Of a stretch of 59,273 nt of DNA, positions 44,514-52,239 are shown piece after piece. The DNA comes from Paracoccaceae bacterium (lineage in GTDB: Bacteria > Pseudomonadota > Alphaproteobacteria > Rhodobacterales > Rhodobacteraceae). The stretch's first letter is position 1. Each line of letters opens with the position of its first letter. The notes under the pieces are model-generated. The model was not told where the DNA came from. It did no database searches and saw only the letters and a program-made list of their open reading frames with translations. Both the position numbers and the translations under genes were made by a program. The stretch spans positions 1 to 59,273 of the forward strand of contig JABBAP010000052.1 of assembly GCA_018607905.1 (NCBI GenBank), given 5' to 3'.

Positions 44514-44780
44514 ATGCGAATGGATCTGACGATTATCAACGAAAAAGGCCTGCATGCACGGGCTTCTGCCAAGTTTGTTGAAACAGTTGAGGCATTTGAT
44601 GCGGATGCGACTGTGACAAAAGACGGAATCGACGTTGGTGGCGATAGCATTATGGGGCTTATGATGCTTGCGGCTTCCAAAGGATGCGAAATTACTGTAG
44701 AGACCAGCGGAAATCAGGCTCTTGAGCTTGGCGACGCCATTAAAGCGTTGGTGGGTGATTATTTCGGCGAAGGTAAGTGA
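44514..44780 (+). CDS. ptsH: Phosphocarrier protein HPr
   Basis: An 88-residue HPr. The active-site motif is GLHARASAKF with His14 accepting phosphate from enzyme I. The regulatory serine in DSIMGLMML is Ser45, the expected target of HprK. AGGGAG precedes the ATG. Enzyme I is not in the window. The stop codon overlaps the start of the next gene. Confidence 0.95.
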   Translation: MRMDLTIINEKGLHARASAKFVETVEAFDADATVTKDGIDVGGDSIMGLMMLAASKGCEITVETSGNQALELGDAIKALVGDYFGEGK

Positions 44781-45643
44781 TGAAAACCAAGGAACAATTG
44801 ATCCTAGAAGCGACGGGTGGTACGGAACCTTACAGGGCATCCGAATTGACGTATGCTGGCTCTTTCACATCGCCGTGGAAACGCGGCCTGATCCGCGTGA
44901 TTGAAAACCTGACAGGCCGATTGCGGTTGCTTTGGTTGGTGCGGCAATGGGAAAAAGACGAGAATCGCGGCGCTGATTTTTGGAAGTCCGTTCTGGACCG
45001 TTTGGATATCAAACTGACAACGCCGCAAGATCAGTTAGACGCGATTCCTAAGACGGGCCCGCTGATTGTTGTTTCAAACCATCCACACGGGTTGGTGGAC
45101 GGCATTGTGATGGCGCATTTGATGAGCCATGCACGGGATGATTATAAAATCTTGGCACGTGCCTTTCTGCGTCACGTTCCACGGATTGACAAATATTTGC
45201 TGCCCGTTGCGTTTGCACACGAGCCAGATGCCATCCAAACAAATATTCGGATGCGCAAAGAAGCAATTGCACATTTGAAAGATGATGGATGTATTGCGTT
45301 GTTTCCAGCAGGAACGGTTGCAACAAGTGACACGTGGTTTGGGCCAGTGGTTGATCCTGATTGGATGCCGTTTACTGCCAAAATGATCCGTCAATCTGGC
45401 GCGCAGGTTTTACCTGTATTTTTCCCTGGCGCAAACACGCGTGCGTATCAAATTGCGGATAAGTTATCTGTAACTTTGCGCCAGTCGTTGTTGTTGCACG
45501 AAATCAAAGCCGCAATGCACAAAGATCAGGCTGTTGTTGTTGGTGATTTGATTGAGCCAGAAGTTTTGCAATCCTATGAAAAAGACGGGCCCGGGTTGAT
45601 GAAGTTTTTGAAGCAAAAGACGTATGATCTGAAACCTGCGTAA
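44780..45643 (+). CDS. Lysophospholipid acyltransferase family protein
   Basis: A 287-residue protein with the PlsC-type acyltransferase motif NHPHGLVDG (HX4D, near 92-99) and a second block FPAGTV near 172, as in 1-acylglycerol-3-phosphate acyltransferases. A hydrophobic patch rather than a clear helix precedes the motif, so it is likely membrane-associated. It starts at the stop codon of ptsH (ATGA overlap). Alternatives include haemolysin-like ornithine-lipid acyltransferases. Its coupling to the PTS genes is conserved in related genomes as far as I recall. Confidence 0.8.
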   Translation: MKTKEQLILEATGGTEPYRASELTYAGSFTSPWKRGLIRVIENLTGRLRLLWLVRQWEKDENRGADFWKSVLDRLDIKLTTPQDQLDAIPKTGPLIVVSNHPHGLVDGIVMAHLMSHARDDYKILARAFLRHVPRIDKYLLPVAFAHEPDAIQTNIRMRKEAIAHLKDDGCIALFPAGTVATSDTWFGPVVDPDWMPFTAKMIRQSGAQVLPVFFPGANTRAYQIADKLSVTLRQSLLLHEIKAAMHKDQAVVVGDLIEPEVLQSYEKDGPGLMKFLKQKTYDLKPA

Positions 45644-45647
45644 ATTT

Positions 45648-45669
45648 AGGTATTTCTAGAACATTGAAA
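45648..45669 (+). repeat. Copy 3 of the recurring intergenic motif
   Basis: AGGTATTTCTAGAACATTGAAA lies in the 33-bp gap between two convergent stop codons, occupying most of it. Confidence 0.6.
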
Positions 45670-45676
45670 TCGAGCG

Positions 45677-46138
45677 TTAGATGTCACCTGCTTGGTCGCC
45701 CATGAGGTAACGTGGGCCGGTGCCGCGTTTTGATGCTTTGTCGGCTGGATTGTAGAGCGCGCAGGATTTCAACGACAAACAACCACAACCGATACATCCA
45801 TCCAGATTGTCGCGCATGTTTTGCAGCGTGGTGATTTTCGCATCCAAAATCTTGCCAAAGTGTGTGCCGATCTTGGACCAGTCCTTTTTGGTGGGCGTGC
45901 GGCCTTCGGGGAGGCGGGCCAATTCGGTTTTTATCTGCTCGATGGTGAAGCCGAATTGCTGCGCAATTAGGATGAAGGACACGCGGCGAATGTCTGCGCG
46001 CAAGAATCGCCGCTGGCCACCAGCATTGCGTTCGGGGTGCAGCAGATTTTGAGTTTCATAGTAACGCAGGGCCGAAACAGCGACGCCAGTTCGATCTGAC
46101 AAATAGCCGATTGATACGGTTTTTTCAATTTTTTGCAT
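45677..46138 (-). CDS. soxR: SoxR-type redox-sensing MerR regulator
   Basis: A 153-residue MerR-family regulator. The N-terminal winged helix (SIGYLSDRTGVAVSALRYYETQNLL) binds DNA and the C-terminal part carries CIGCGCLSLKSC, the four-cysteine motif for a [2Fe-2S] cluster sensed by redox-cycling compounds. I place the start at 46138 (MQKIEKT), since earlier codons would extend through the promoter region. It is divergent from the VOC gene, which has a MerR-type promoter. No soxS is nearby, as is usual outside enterobacteria. Confidence 0.9.
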   Translation of the reverse strand: MQKIEKTVSIGYLSDRTGVAVSALRYYETQNLLHPERNAGGQRRFLRADIRRVSFILIAQQFGFTIEQIKTELARLPEGRTPTKKDWSKIGTHFGKILDAKITTLQNMRDNLDGCIGCGCLSLKSCALYNPADKASKRGTGPRYLMGDQAGDI

Positions 46139-46153
46139 TTGTGAAAATAGTCC

Positions 46154-46184
46154 TTGACCTAAAGTTAGGTTGAGGTTGTAGCGT
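46154..46184 (+). promoter_or_regulatory. MerR-type promoter with SoxR-box-like operator
   Basis: TTGACC (46154-46159) and TAGCGT (46179-46184) are separated by 19 bp, the long spacer typical of MerR-family targets. Within it ACCTAA-AG-TTAGGT (46157-46170) is a perfect inverted repeat; the right half AGTTAGGTTGAGG is close to the SoxR box half AGTTAACTTGAGG. It would drive the VOC gene 38 bp further on. Confidence 0.7.
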
Positions 46185-46221
46185 AATCGTAACAGCAATG
46201 TAAAACAAGAAGGAGATTGTT

Positions 46222-46605
46222 ATGAGCGAAGTTAGATTAGAGCATGTAAATGTGACGGTGAGCGATTTGGACCGAAGCGCAAAGATGCTGTTTGATGTGT
46301 TCGGGTGGGGCATTCGGTGGGAAGGCGCATCCAAAGACGCTGGGCGCAGTATCCATGTCGGCGGCGCGGACAGCTATCTTGCGCTTTATAAAGAAGCGCG
46401 GAGTGGTTCGACCAAAGAAGACAGTTACACGACGGTGGGTGGGTTGAACCACTTGGCGGTTGTTGTTGATGATCTGGATGACATTGAAGCAAAGGTCATT
46501 GCCGCGGGATACGTGCCAAATTCGCATCAAGACTATGAACCTGGTACGCGATTCTATTTCGAAGATCACGATGGAATCGAATACGAAGTGGTAAGCTACG
46601 ACTAA
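46222..46605 (+). CDS. VOC-family (glyoxalase-like) protein
   Basis: A 127-residue protein of the vicinal oxygen chelate fold: two beta-alpha-beta modules, with LEHVNVTVSDLDRSAKM at the start and GGLNHLAVVVDD and PGTRFYFEDHDGIEYEVVSYD later. Metal ligands are plausibly His8, His near 77 and the last Glu. AGAAGGAG precedes the start. As a target of SoxR it could detoxify a quinone, epoxide or drug; the reaction is unknown. Confidence 0.82.
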   Translation: MSEVRLEHVNVTVSDLDRSAKMLFDVFGWGIRWEGASKDAGRSIHVGGADSYLALYKEARSGSTKEDSYTTVGGLNHLAVVVDDLDDIEAKVIAAGYVPNSHQDYEPGTRFYFEDHDGIEYEVVSYD

Positions 46606-47000
46606 TCGGCAGAGCCTGAATATTTGCGGTGATCGTCTTTCATGTGAAGCCATGGGAGACGGCTATCGTAGTAGACGTGGGACTTTGGTTTGAATTCTGA
46701 AGGGTTTGTTAAAGTCGCAGCATAGAGATGAATTTCACCGACGTAGTGATCTGCTTGGAACGCCATTGGTGTGCCGCAGGTATCGCAAAAGTGGCGGGTG
46801 ACACCCTTTGATGAATTGAATTGTTTTGGGGTTTGGCCTGTCCACTCAAAGCCCTCGAGTGGGGTTCCGAGAAAAGCGACAACGGGTGCTGCGCAGTTTC
46901 GCCGGCAATCTGAACAGTGGCAGTAACAGGCCCATGTTTGTGGGCCTGTGTAGACGAATGTAACCGCGCCGCAAAAGCAATGCCCTGTGGTTTTGGTCAT
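46602..47000 (-). CDS. GFA/CENP-V family zinc protein
   Basis: A 132-residue protein with the cysteine pattern of the glutathione-dependent formaldehyde-activating (Gfa/Mss4) fold: HCFCGAVTF (Cys8, Cys10), CYCHCSDCRRNC near 26-38 and FCDTCGTPM near 78-86. These bind two zinc ions. Despite the name, most members are not shown to react with formaldehyde. It starts at 47000, overlaps the ABA4-like gene by 4 bp and the VOC gene end by 4 bp. Confidence 0.83.
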   Translation of the reverse strand: MTKTTGHCFCGAVTFVYTGPQTWACYCHCSDCRRNCAAPVVAFLGTPLEGFEWTGQTPKQFNSSKGVTRHFCDTCGTPMAFQADHYVGEIHLYAATLTNPSEFKPKSHVYYDSRLPWLHMKDDHRKYSGSAD

Positions 47001-47446
47001 TGTGATGTTTCTTGAAGAGACCAACCGCGCCCTGTGATTCCTTTGAACAAAAGCCAAAGCGCGAGGCCAAGTGGGGCGAACATGAGTGCGAAGAAAAGGA
47101 AGGGAAGAGTTGCGATTTGGCCGATGTTATGGCGGATCGCATCGCGGCTGATCCATGCCCCAATGAACAGGTCAAAGATCAGGAAATGGGTCCATGAATT
47201 TAGCGCACCGATAGGATGGGCGAAAAGGGCCATGACGGCTGGGAGGGAGTTGAAACCTGCCCCTGGTGTGCTTTCACCCATGATGCCGCGTGCAAGCAAG
47301 GTGGAGTAGAGCGCGCCAAGTATGAGGGGGATCAGGGCCGAATGAACGAAGAATCGTGTGCCGCGCCAACGAGGAGCAACGGCAAGAAGCGCCCATGCGG
47401 GGAAGATGGGTAGGTGAATTGCATAAAACAATAGATCGGGGGACAT
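46997..47446 (-). CDS. ABA4-like (DUF4281) membrane protein
   Basis: A 149-residue inner-membrane protein with four predicted helices. The stretch LNSWTHFLIFDLFIGAWISRDA (about 81-102) with conserved Asp and Trp is typical of ABA4-like proteins, whose plant members act in neoxanthin formation. The bacterial role is unknown; a carotenoid or lipid link is possible. Translationally coupled to the GFA gene. Confidence 0.78.
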   Translation of the reverse strand: MSPDLLFYAIHLPIFPAWALLAVAPRWRGTRFFVHSALIPLILGALYSTLLARGIMGESTPGAGFNSLPAVMALFAHPIGALNSWTHFLIFDLFIGAWISRDAIRHNIGQIATLPFLFFALMFAPLGLALWLLFKGITGRGWSLQETSQ

Positions 47447-47543
47447 TTGGCGGCTCCTGCGGTTTGCTTGAGCCTATGGGATTGGTGCATGGGAGCAAGT
47501 GGGGATTTTGGATGTTAGATCAAGAAAAAATAGGAAAGAAGGT

Positions 47544-48026
47544 TTAGATTTGTTTTTCCATAGTGATTTCGGTGGGCTGGGAGAAACCAGCATGAATGCC
47601 AGTGGCGGTTTTGATGAAGCCAAAATGGGCGAAGATGGCATGATTTTCGGTGAGTTCGATACGGGTTTGAAGGCGGAGTTTGGAATGGCCAAGAGATTTC
47701 GCATGTTCGGTTGATTTGTCGATGAGTGCTTGGGCGATGCCCTTGCCGCGATGCTTGGGATGGACTGCCAATTTGCCGAGATAAAGGCAATCGGGTTTAT
47801 CGGTTAGAAAGGTGCAGGCGATTGGGGATTGAGCAGCATCAAAGACGAGGAGAAGAATTTCATCTTTCGCATGGCGTTGGATATCTTTGGGTGTGAGTTC
47901 GTGCAGTGATGATGGTGGATTGATGCGGGCATCCATGTAAGCAAAGCAGCTGTGGAGCACGGCGAGAATGGCGTGCCAGTCTTGATCGATTTTTGCGCGA
48001 ATGATGTTGTCTTTTGTGATCCTCAA
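47544..48026 (-). CDS. GNAT-family N-acetyltransferase coupled to cobN
   Basis: A 160-residue GNAT protein. Acetyl-CoA binding is indicated by LAVHPKHRGKGIAQALID near 86-103, and the preceding strand by CLYLGKL. It overlaps the cobN 3' end by 4 bp (GTGA/ATGA-type coupling), so it is made with the chelatase. Substrate unknown. Confidence 0.85.
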   Translation of the reverse strand: MRITKDNIIRAKIDQDWHAILAVLHSCFAYMDARINPPSSLHELTPKDIQRHAKDEILLLVFDAAQSPIACTFLTDKPDCLYLGKLAVHPKHRGKGIAQALIDKSTEHAKSLGHSKLRLQTRIELTENHAIFAHFGFIKTATGIHAGFSQPTEITMEKQI

Positions 48027-51000
48027 TTTGACAGCTCTTCCAACGTTGCTTTAGCTGAGTTGGATTTTGGGGCCCAAAGACCGCGGTCTATGGCCTCTAG
48101 CAGGCGGTCCGCAATTTCGCGGAGGGCTGGGGCGTTGTGGTCGTTGATGAAGTCGCGGGTGTCGTCGTCTTCGATAAAGGCGGCGTGGACGAGATCGAAG
48201 TGGTGGTTTTTGACAGCCCCCGTGGTGGCGGAAAAGGCGAACATGTAATCCACAGTTGCGGCAATTTCGAACGCGCCTTTGTAGCCATGGCGTTTCACCC
48301 CATCGATCCATTTGGGGTTCACAACGCGCGAACGGACGACGCGGGAAATTTCTTCGTCCAATGTGCGGATAACGGGGCGTTCGGGGCGGGAATGATCGTT
48401 GTGGTAGATAGGGCGATCGCGGCCTTGGAGGGTTGAGATGGCCGCAGCTGCGCCGCCTTCAAATTGGTAGTAATCGTCTGAATCGAGCAAATCGTGTTCG
48501 CGGTTGTCTTGGTTTTGCACGATGGCTTCGGTTTGGGAGAGGCGGGTTTTAAGGGCCTCTTTGGCGCGTGTCCCTTCGGTTTTTGCACCGTATGCGTAGC
48601 TGCCCCATTCAAGGTAAGCTTCGCCAAGGTCTGCTTTGTTGGCCCAAAGACGTTCGTCGATCATGGCTTGAAGGCCCGCGCCGTATGCACCGGGTTTAGA
48701 GCCGAACACGCGGAAGGCGGCTTCTTCTGTGCCTTCTTCACGCAAGCACGCAGCGGCGGGGTTTTGATCGGCTGGTTCGTCGAGGTCCATGACGGCGCGG
48801 GCGGCGGAATCGACGAGTGCCATTTGTTGGGGGAAGGCGTCACGGAAGAAGCCGGAAACGCGCAAGGTGACATCGACGCGGGGGCGGGCGAGGACAGAAA
48901 GTGGGAGGATTTCGAAACCCGTGACGCGGCGATTGGCGCTGTCCCACTGGGGTTTGACGCCCATAAGCGCGAGGGCTTGTGCAATATCGTCACCACCTGT
49001 GCGCATGTTGGCGGTGCCCCATGCTGTGATGAGGAGTGATCGGGGCCAATCACCGTGATCTTGGAGGTGGCGTTCAATCAACAAATTGGCGGATTTCCAG
49101 CCAAGTTTCCATGCGGTGGGGGTTGGCACGGCGCGGCTGTCGACGGAGAAGAAGTTGCGGCCTGTTGGCAGCACGTCCATGCGGCCACGGGTTGGCGCAC
49201 CTGAAGGGGCGGGCGGGACGAATTGACCGCTGAGGGCAGTGAGGAGGCCGTGGGATTCGGATGGACCGCAAGTACGGACTGTTGGGCGGATGTGGGTTTT
49301 AATGTGGTCAAGGACGGCTGTGGTTTGGGGCAAGTTGGTGCATTCCTTGCCGTCGATAAGTTGGGTGCAGAGCAGTTCAACTCGTTCAACGGTGTCGCCT
49401 GTTGTGCGCCATGTGCTGGTGTCGAGGTCGGCGAGGGTTTTTGGTTTTGGCCCTGTCCACGGGTCGGACATTTTACAATCGAGTGGATCGAAATTGAGGT
49501 CAAAGTCGTTTGCAACGCTACGTTGTAGGGACGCGTTTTCGGGAGTGTCGTTGCCGCGTGGTACACGGGCGAGGGCGGCGATTAAATCGGTTTCTAGGCG
49601 GTCTTTGGGAGAGGTGCCGAAGATATGCAGGCCGTCGCGGATCTGGGCCTCTTTCAACTCGCAGAGATATTCGTCAAGTTTGGCGAGGTCATTGTCTTCG
49701 TCGGTGCCTGCCATGCCTGCATCTGTGTCGATGCCCGTGGCAGAGGTGAGCGCGAGGATGTCTTTGCGCAGATGCGTCAGGCGGCGGGGATCGACGCCTG
49801 CTGCCTCGTAATATTCGTCAACGAGGGCTTCGAGATCGCGCAAGGGGCCGTAGGTTTCGGCGCGTGTGAGCGGTGGTGTGAGGTGATCAATGATCACCGC
49901 TTGAGCGCGACGTTTGGCTTGTGTGCCTTCACCAGGATCATTCACGATGAACGGATAAATGTGGGGCGTTGGGCCGAGAATTGCCTCTGGGAGGCAGGTT
50001 TCGGATAGGGCAAGCGCCTTACCCGGGAGCCATTCGAGATTGCCGTGTTTGCCCATGTGGATGAGCGCGTGTGCGCCAAATGCGTGGCGCAGGTAGAAGT
50101 AGAAGGCGAGGTAGTTGTGCGGTGGAACGAGATCGGGGGAGTGATAGGTGTCTTTTGGGTCAATATTGTAACCACGAGCGGGTTGGACGCCGACAAGAGC
50201 GTTGCCGAAATCGAAGATTGAGAGAGCGAAGTGGCCGTTTGCGAAGAACGGGTCAGCTTCGGGTTTGCCCCAGCGGGTTTCGATTTTATCACGCACGTCG
50301 AGTGGGAGTTTTTGATAGTGATGCAAGTAGTCAGCGACAGGGAGTTGTGCGCCGCCCGTACGGTCTGCACGATCGGTGAGCCAGTTTGTGGGGCCTGCCA
50401 TGATTTGGGTCATGAGGGCGTCACTGTCGGCGGGGATGTTTTCGACTGTGTAGCCGTTTTTCTGGAGTGTGTTGAGGGTGTGAACCGTGGCGGCAGGCGT
50501 GTCTAGGCCGACTCCGTTAGCGAGGCGTCCGTCTTTGTTTGGGTAGTTGGCGAGGATGAGTGCGGTTTTGCGGTTTTCTGGCGCGGTGTGGCGCAGAGTT
50601 GCCCAGTTCTTGGCAAGCAGAGCGACAAATTCGATGCGGTCGCCGCGTGCGCGGTAGGCGGCGATGGGGCATTCGGTTTCTTGGTCAAAGTAAGCTTCAC
50701 CTTTGAAAGAAATGGCGCGGGATAGGATGCGGCCGTCGACTTCTGGCAGAGCCACGTTCATGGCGATGTCGCGGGCAGAGAGGCCGTGGAGGCCTTCTTC
50801 CCATGAGGCTTCGGATGCGCCTGAGAGGACAACTTGGAAGATGGGTGATGCGTTTGCGAAAGGCGCGGCGAGCGGGTTCTGCGCGGATGTATCGCCCGCA
50901 TGCGGAGAGCCGACGGCGAAGGATGTGCAGTTGAGGATGACGCTGGGCGGTGCGTCGTTGAAGAGGGTTTCGAGCGTGGCGACAGAGACGGGATCTTTGA

Positions 51001-51715
51001 CGCTGGCGACGAAGATCGGGAGCGGGTTTAGACCTGTGCGGAGCAGAGATTTTGTGAGGCGGTTGATGGGGTGGAGGCCAGCACCTTGGACGAGGGCGCG
51101 GTAGAAAATGACGGGGACTACGGGTGCGCCGTCGGTCCAGTTTTCTTGGGCAGCGGAGAGGTCAGCGATGCCTGCGCCTGGCCAATAAACGCCTGCCCGC
51201 AGCAAAGGTTTCGCGGGGGCAGGTTTATCGCCACTGTTGGCCATGCTGGCGGCGTAGTTGAGGAAGTTGGTGTTATTTTCGGGGCCGCCTTCGACCATGT
51301 AGGCCCAAAGGTTTTCCCAGTCTTCACGAGAAACGGTGGAGAGACGCCAGAGGTCTTCGTCGGGTTTATCATCACCTGGGAGGGCAACAAAAGGGATGTC
51401 TGCTTGGCCTAAGTGGATGGCGTATTGCTCAATGCCGTATTTCCAATACCCAGTTCCGCCAAGGCAACGGGCGATGACGAGTTTGGATTTTGTGGCGCAC
51501 TGTTCGATGTGCAGATCGACGGACATTGGGTGCTGCAGGTGCATAAGATTGGCGAGGCGCAGGGTCGGGGGAGATGCATGTTCGGATCGTGCTTCGGACA
51601 GGCCCGCAAGCTCGGTATCGGCGGCGGAAATGAACACGATGTCGGCGGGTGTTTGACCCAAGTCTACGGGTTCGTTGTTGTCGATGGTGCCGGGCTGGGC
51701 GTTCAGGAGGTGCAT
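48023..51715 (-). CDS. cobN: Cobaltochelatase subunit CobN
   Basis: A 1230-residue large subunit of the aerobic cobaltochelatase, which inserts Co2+ into hydrogenobyrinic acid a,c-diamide with CobS and CobT. Length and motifs agree: LIHMGKHGNLEWLPGKALALS near 555-575, GTQAKRRAQAVIIDHLTPP, and the C-terminal DYMFAFSATTGAVKNHHFD. Context with cobW and cbtAB supports CobN over the magnesium-chelatase homologue BchH. cobS and cobT are not here. An intergenic motif copy and about 70 bp separate it from the preceding acetyltransferase gene. Confidence 0.95.
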   Translation of the reverse strand: MHLLNAQPGTIDNNEPVDLGQTPADIVFISAADTELAGLSEARSEHASPPTLRLANLMHLQHPMSVDLHIEQCATKSKLVIARCLGGTGYWKYGIEQYAIHLGQADIPFVALPGDDKPDEDLWRLSTVSREDWENLWAYMVEGGPENNTNFLNYAASMANSGDKPAPAKPLLRAGVYWPGAGIADLSAAQENWTDGAPVVPVIFYRALVQGAGLHPINRLTKSLLRTGLNPLPIFVASVKDPVSVATLETLFNDAPPSVILNCTSFAVGSPHAGDTSAQNPLAAPFANASPIFQVVLSGASEASWEEGLHGLSARDIAMNVALPEVDGRILSRAISFKGEAYFDQETECPIAAYRARGDRIEFVALLAKNWATLRHTAPENRKTALILANYPNKDGRLANGVGLDTPAATVHTLNTLQKNGYTVENIPADSDALMTQIMAGPTNWLTDRADRTGGAQLPVADYLHHYQKLPLDVRDKIETRWGKPEADPFFANGHFALSIFDFGNALVGVQPARGYNIDPKDTYHSPDLVPPHNYLAFYFYLRHAFGAHALIHMGKHGNLEWLPGKALALSETCLPEAILGPTPHIYPFIVNDPGEGTQAKRRAQAVIIDHLTPPLTRAETYGPLRDLEALVDEYYEAAGVDPRRLTHLRKDILALTSATGIDTDAGMAGTDEDNDLAKLDEYLCELKEAQIRDGLHIFGTSPKDRLETDLIAALARVPRGNDTPENASLQRSVANDFDLNFDPLDCKMSDPWTGPKPKTLADLDTSTWRTTGDTVERVELLCTQLIDGKECTNLPQTTAVLDHIKTHIRPTVRTCGPSESHGLLTALSGQFVPPAPSGAPTRGRMDVLPTGRNFFSVDSRAVPTPTAWKLGWKSANLLIERHLQDHGDWPRSLLITAWGTANMRTGGDDIAQALALMGVKPQWDSANRRVTGFEILPLSVLARPRVDVTLRVSGFFRDAFPQQMALVDSAARAVMDLDEPADQNPAAACLREEGTEEAAFRVFGSKPGAYGAGLQAMIDERLWANKADLGEAYLEWGSYAYGAKTEGTRAKEALKTRLSQTEAIVQNQDNREHDLLDSDDYYQFEGGAAAAISTLQGRDRPIYHNDHSRPERPVIRTLDEEISRVVRSRVVNPKWIDGVKRHGYKGAFEIAATVDYMFAFSATTGAVKNHHFDLVHAAFIEDDDTRDFINDHNAPALREIADRLLEAIDRGLWAPKSNSAKATLEELSN

Positions 51716-51750
51716 GGTGTTTTGGCTTTGTGCTGGGCGCGGGTGAAGTA

Positions 51751-51772
51751 AGCTATTTTAGGAACATTGAAA
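51751..51772 (+). repeat. Copy 4 of the recurring intergenic motif
   Basis: AGCTATTTTAGGAACATTGAAA lies between the second acetyltransferase gene and cobN, about 35 bp upstream of the cobN start. It thus would be within the cobW-cobN transcript. Confidence 0.6.
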
Positions 51773-51786
51773 CGATTGGGGCGGTG

Positions 51787-52239
51787 TTAGATTTGGCGTT
51801 CCATAAAGGTGCTGTCGGGGTGATCTGTGTAGTCTCCGAATGGGCGACGGCGCGCGAAGCCGTGTTTTTCGTAGAGTTTGATGGCGGCGGTGAGAGCTTC
51901 GCCTGTTTCCAGCCTCAATTTCGGTAGGCCTGCGTCACGGGCGAGCGTTGTTATGTGGCTGATGAGGGCGTCGGCGGCACCTTTTCCACGGGCGGCGGGG
52001 TCCACAAACATGGATTTCAGTTCGCCGTAGCTGACCTTGTTCGAAAGTGCGCCGCAGCCAATGATTTTGTCGGCGTCGGTCACCGTGAGGAAGGTGATTT
52101 CAGGGGCGCAGAGATCATCGATTTCAAGGTAATGGCAGCCATCTGCCGGGAAGAGTTCGTTCATCAGGGCGTGCGAGGCCTGCAACAGTTTCATCACTGC
52201 CGGATCGTGGGGATCGCCCTGCTGAACGGTGAGGGTCAT
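51787..52239 (-). CDS. GNAT-family N-acetyltransferase coupled to cobW
   Basis: A 150-residue GNAT protein with the acetyl-CoA motif KSMFVDPAARGKGAADALISHI near 78-98 and the C-terminal LYEKHGFARR. It overlaps the cobW 3' end by 4 bp. It is not a close duplicate of the acetyltransferase after cobN: outside the core motif the two differ. Substrate unknown. Confidence 0.87.
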   Translation of the reverse strand: MTLTVQQGDPHDPAVMKLLQASHALMNELFPADGCHYLEIDDLCAPEITFLTVTDADKIIGCGALSNKVSYGELKSMFVDPAARGKGAADALISHITTLARDAGLPKLRLETGEALTAAIKLYEKHGFARRRPFGDYTDHPDSTFMERQI

